Source: Entrophospora sp. SA101
Taxonomy: Eukaryota > Glomeromycota > Glomeromycetes > Entrophosporales > Entrophosporaceae
Direction of reading: 5' to 3'
DNA: 10,909 nucleotides
Assembly: GCA_958430865.1 (NCBI GenBank)
Contig: CAUDNR010002101.1
Span: 74,918 to 85,826 of the forward strand
In this document: positions 8,075 through 10,909 of the stretch, piece by piece
Layout: each line of letters opens with the position of its first letter
Position numbering within the stretch: the first letter of the stretch is position 1
The notes under the pieces: model-generated
Told to the model about the DNA's origin: nothing
Databases searched by the model: none
What the model saw: the letters and a program-made list of their open reading frames with translations, nothing else
Position numbers and translations under genes: made by a program

Positions 8075-8310
8075 ATGGACAAAAATCAAATTCAATCAAA
8101 AACTGATAACATTGTAACATTTAACAAACTGAAATAGTGCTTCCAGTAATAAATGACATCAATTTTATTTACTCTTCTAATGACACTTTAAAGGTTGAGT
8201 TTAACACTAAGCATCATGAGCACTATGTATGGAGATTTCATGCATTTTCTGGTAATCGTGATTTGAATTTTTTTGAGTATGGAATATGTACTGGAAAATC
8301 CTCATCCTAA
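8075..8310 (+). pseudogene. Coding-like fragment with one frameshift, unknown product
   Basis: An ATG at 8075 opens MDKNQIQSKTDNIVTFNKLK and stops at TAG 8135-8137. An overlapping frame, 8125-8310, continues for 61 codons to TAA and has strongly protein-like composition, for example LKVEFNTKHHEHYVWRFHAF and RDLNFFEYGICTG. It has Trp, His and Cys residues, which are rare in chance frames of such AT-rich DNA. The two frames differ by one base near 8125-8136, so together they look like a short gene, or the exon of a gene, with a single-base lesion. A normal-sized intron does not fit between them. It is divergent from the 414-aa membrane-protein gene, with 129 bp between starts. I recognise no domain. 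Confidence 0.4.
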
Positions 8311-8408
8311 AAAATGCGTTTTATTTTATTTAATAATAATAGAATTACTCTTAGATACAATCAACTCAGTTTTTTTATTGGGATAGCCTAAAGGATAAAA
8401 ACCCTACG

Positions 8409-8611
8409 CAGTGATTAATTCAATTATTTCTATAACAAATTTAAATTTTCAGCATAAATTTAAAGTTTTCCAATAGCTGTTGATAACCATCCTAACTCGA
8501 AATATTATCAAGTCCACTATTATTAAGTCAAAAATGACGAAAGCAGAAAAACCTTGGCTTAAGCCAAAGTCCTTGACTAAAATCAAAATTCATAACTTAA
8601 GAAAAAACTTT
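8409..8611 (+). repeat. Dispersed repeat, copy B (sister of 801-1030)
   Basis: It aligns end to end with 801-1030 and lacks the ~15-bp insert of that copy. It begins at CAGTGATTAATTC and ends near AGAAAAAACTTT. Its position, a few hundred bases upstream of the start of the intact membrane-protein gene, mirrors copy A relative to the broken paralog (464 bp here, about 325 bp there). Confidence 0.7.
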
Positions 8612-9516
8612 GGTGAAATTAAAAATGATTAATTTATTTAAAATTTTCAATTAGGCAATGATGATACAAAAAAATAGAAAAATACGTATCAACAAAGTTA
8701 TTAATTAATAAAAGATATTAAAAGAATATCAAATCCCACATCTATCAAAAATTTGATTGCGCTCAATATATAATTAAAAACTCCAATCTCCTATTTGAAC
8801 TAGTTTAGAAATTCCTAAACCAATTTGTGGTCATATGACATGTTGTTTGTACTGTAGAATTATTTTCAAGTTATTTCTAAAGTGATCGAATCATTTAAAT
8901 TCCTTTATTTAAATTTAATCTGAGAATTAAAGGTCTGTTATATTTTAGAATGTTAGAATATTTATTTCTCCGTTGTTTGAGATATTTTTCGTGAGTCAAC
9001 AACTATTTTATTGATGATAGAATAACAATATTGATCAGTTTTTCCGATTTTATTTTCGTGATATGTAAAAATTACTATTTTACAGTAACGTGTTTTCTGA
9101 ATGACTTATTTAATAAATTTTTATTCGAATGTTATGTGGTATAAAACATATTCAAACAGGTCCTGCCTTTATACATATCTAAAGATTTTCCCGACGAGAC
9201 TTGCATATAATTTCAAAGATCGAGAATCACTGATTTTTTGAATTTCATGGTTGATTCATTAAAATTTATCTATATATATAGTAATAATACTAGTATGTGA
9301 GATCTGTTACTGATAGGTAGGGACCTAGAATCTTGACGCTGTTCCTAAATTGACATCAAAAATAAGTTTAATCATTTTGCTTCGCAGATACACATACCTC
9401 GTATTTATGCGTAAAAACAAAAGAAGCAATGATACATGACATTGGATTAAAATACTCTATATCCTGTGTGATGTGATTTGGTTAGCATATCATAGAACGT
9501 CAATCATCCACTTTGG

Positions 9517-9538
9517 ACAATTGCGATCGCAAAATTGT
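9517..9538. repeat. Palindrome centred on TTGCGATCGCAA
   Basis: TTGCGATCGCAA (9521-9532) is a perfect 12-bp palindrome. It is extended by ACAA on the left and TTGT on the right after a two-base slip, giving GACAATTGCGATCGC... / ...AAAATTGTC. The GC-rich core stands out in this AT-rich DNA. Confidence 0.45.
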
Positions 9539-9670
9539 CATGTATAAAAGTTGATTACTACATACTAATTCTTGTGTTATTATTTGAGGGAGCAAATTTC
9601 CAAGTCTCTGTTTCATCTGAACTGGACACATCTAAAATGGTATCAGATTCACTCTGAAGTAGTGTTTGTA

Positions 9671-9735
9671 ATCATTCGGAATTGTTCGGACATTATCCGA
9701 ATATCATTCATGTGACTGATATTTGAATATCATGA
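9671..9735. repeat. Cluster of overlapping hairpins (TTCGGA / TCCGAA)
   Basis: ATTCGGA (9674-9680) and TTCGGA (9685-9690) both can pair with TCCGAAT (9696-9702), the second with a 5-nt loop. A few bases on, GATATTTGAATATC (9719-9732) is a near-perfect palindrome, and ATTCATG / CATGAAT (9706-9712, 9731-9737) form another pair. Two alternative folds compete for the same arm. Confidence 0.5.
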
Positions 9736-9750
9736 ATATTATTATGGTTG

Positions 9751-9790
9751 GCTCGGTCTAAAGACCTCCTATTGCTGCGCCACGAGCTCA
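9751..9790 (-). other. tRNA-like or SINE-head-like fold (degenerate)
   Basis: On the minus strand GCTCG (9787-9783) pairs with CGAGC (9755-9751). TGGCGCAGCAATAGG resembles a tRNA D-arm / A-box (TRGCNNAGYNGG), and GGTCT-TT-AGACC forms a hairpin. A T-arm or B-box (GGTTCGANTCC) is absent downstream, so it is not a working tRNA. It may be a relic of a tRNA-derived SINE. Confidence 0.25.
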
Positions 9791-9891
9791 AATTTCAAAA
9801 ATTGCGATTTCATGATTCGTTCAAAAATGCAATAAAAACTTTTCAAAAAGGCTTCACGTGATTTTGGTTAAAAAATTTATTTTCCTTCCTG

Positions 9892-9972
9892 CCAAATTTA
9901 GACATGATTGTCGAGTATTAGTCTAAATTTAATAATGATGAACTAAAACTAGTCTAAATTTAGCAATGATCC
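9892..9972. repeat. Short direct and inverted repeats built on GTCTAAATTTA
   Basis: TAGTCTAAATTTA[AG][TC]AATGAT occurs twice with a 31-bp period (9919 and 9950). Its inverse, AAATTTAGAC, lies at 9894-9903. The inverted pair (9894-9903 / 9921-9930) can form a stem with a 17-nt loop. It could be the edge of an old element. Confidence 0.45.
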
Positions 9973-10031
9973 TAGCGCTCAAATTCTTCATGAGCATAAT
10001 AAAGTACATGTTTTAAAAAAGAATAGAACTC

Positions 10032-10061
10032 TACACTCACCTACCATAAATATCCGACCAC
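10032..10061 (+). repeat. Left terminal inverted repeat
   Basis: Thirty bases exactly complementary to 10805-10834, including the TA. Pairing extends weakly a few bases inward (CTG against TTG). Confidence 0.85.
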
Positions 10062-10804
10062 CTGACGATCATTTTAATAATTGGGGAACTTTTACCTCAC
10101 GCAGTTCAAAATTTTATTAATCAAACCGGGACTGGTGCATTAAGTAAACATATTTTTAAAGTCAATTTGAATATAAACTTTAAAGTTTCGTCGAGTTTGC
10201 ATTATTAATGAATTTAGGATGAAAATTTTAAATTAGGCAAAAAATTTCGTGATTTTTGTGAAAACTTTGAGCTTAGTAAAAAGGTTCAAAACTCTGTTGA
10301 ATTATGGATTATGTCATTAAGTAAGTCCACTTAAAATATTGTGAATTATATATGGTTAAAATTTGAGAAAATTTGATCAAGTATAGTCAACAAAACGTAA
10401 AGCCTTAAAATTTGCATTTTGTCAACTTTATTAAGTGCTTTATATGATAAAATTACAGGGTGGTCGGATACTTTTTTAAACCCTTTTCACAAACTAATTT
10501 ATGCTGACATCGTATTGTAAATATATGTAATCTGTTACATTAAGCACGTTTTATTAAGGTAATAATATACATTACAACAAAAAAATTTGACCTTTTATTA
10601 CATGTAAATATTCAATCGGAAATTTGCTTTTTTGGATGATTTGCTAAATATTTCCATTAATACCATACTGAACTATTCTAAATTTTCTTAATGTGGAGTT
10701 TTGATATCAAATATGAGTTTACTTAGTATAGCAGTAAAGGTTTTATTTAAGAAAACACATTTTATTTAGTAAGTACTTTTTTCATTTGACATTACACAGC
10801 GCAA

Positions 10805-10834
10805 GTGGTCGGATATTTATGGTAGGTGAGTGTA
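10805..10834 (-). repeat. Right terminal inverted repeat
   Basis: Exact inverse of 10032-10061. The 11-base motif GTGGTCGGATA at its inner end recurs at 10460-10470. Confidence 0.85.
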
Positions 10835-10909
10835 CAACAAATAATTTTTTTGATAAAATCTCTTTATTACATTAAAATTAAAGACCTATTCCATCAACTA
10901 ATAGAGCTA

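Larger units (their letters stand above)
8612..10031. other. Gene-poor AT-rich stretch with palindromes
   Basis: No open frame, exon pair or domain was found on either strand. The stretch is less monotonous than other gaps here. It contains a GCGATCGC-centred palindrome, a cluster of TCGGA/TCCGA hairpins, a tRNA-like fold and short direct/inverted repeats next to the terminal transposon, each listed separately. Confidence 0.4.
10032..10834. mobile_element. Non-autonomous Tc1/mariner-like element (799 bp plus TA target sites)
   Basis: Perfect 30-bp inverted ends (including TA) run 10032-10061 and 10805-10834. They begin TACACTCACCTACC and hold TATCCGACCAC. The outermost TA on each side fits the TA target duplication of the Tc1/mariner superfamily, leaving an element of 10034-10832. 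The inside has no transposase frame, only AT-rich sequence and a 38-codon chance frame without a start. It would need a transposase supplied from elsewhere. A third copy of the end motif, GTGGTCGGATA, lies internally at 10460-10470 in the same orientation as the right end. Confidence 0.8.

Noticed and set aside
9751..9790. Functional tRNA gene
   Set aside because: No T-arm, no full acceptor stem and no B-box; only the D-arm-like part fits.
10218..10334. 38-codon frame inside the Tc1-like element as a transposase remnant
   Set aside because: No start codon, no DDE/D motif and preceded by a stop; too short to support a call.

Overview
The window looks like nuclear DNA of an early-diverging fungus, most likely an arbuscular mycorrhizal fungus of the Rhizophagus / Glomeromycotina type. 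The reasons are a very AT-rich base composition, a short GT-AG spliceosomal intron in a fungal SUR7/PalI-type membrane protein gene, and a decayed kinase of the large Tyr-kinase-like family expanded in those fungi. There is also a high load of repeats and pseudogenes. Nothing looks bacterial: there are no Shine-Dalgarno sites or operons. The organism call is inference from sequence style, without a database search.

Layout. 44-485 (minus) is a broken paralog of the multi-pass membrane protein gene at 6701-7945. It is followed by a dispersed repeat (801-1030) whose sister copy (8409-8611) lies in the same relative position upstream of the intact gene, which suggests an old segmental duplication. 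1208-1444 (minus) is a weak small ORF. 1746-2443 (plus) is a two-exon, 209-residue, four-pass SUR7/PalI-like protein and is the best functional call here. 2906-3077 (minus) may hold the last exons of an unrecognised small gene.

3027-4688 is a head-to-tail duplication of an 831-bp unit, with no difference found between copies by eye. The unit carries the low-complexity 3' end of a kinase gene. The rest of that kinase follows on the minus strand to about 5596. Its ATP-binding lysine, catalytic-loop and APE motifs are recognisable, but the frame is broken at least seven times. Directly 5' of it (5597-5990) is a tandem array of units of about 105 bp carrying splice-site-like motifs.

6701-7945 (minus) is an intact, intronless 414-residue membrane protein with a signal peptide, a Ser/Thr-rich repeat region and many hydrophobic segments. 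I do not recognise its family. 8075-8310 (plus), divergent from it, is a coding-like fragment broken by one frameshift. 8612-10031 has no convincing gene but contains several palindromes and a tRNA-like fold. The window ends with a complete non-autonomous Tc1/mariner-like element (10034-10832) with 30-bp ends (including the TA) and flanking TA dinucleotides.

The genes do not form a pathway. The picture is of a repeat-driven accessory region where membrane-protein and kinase families duplicate and decay.
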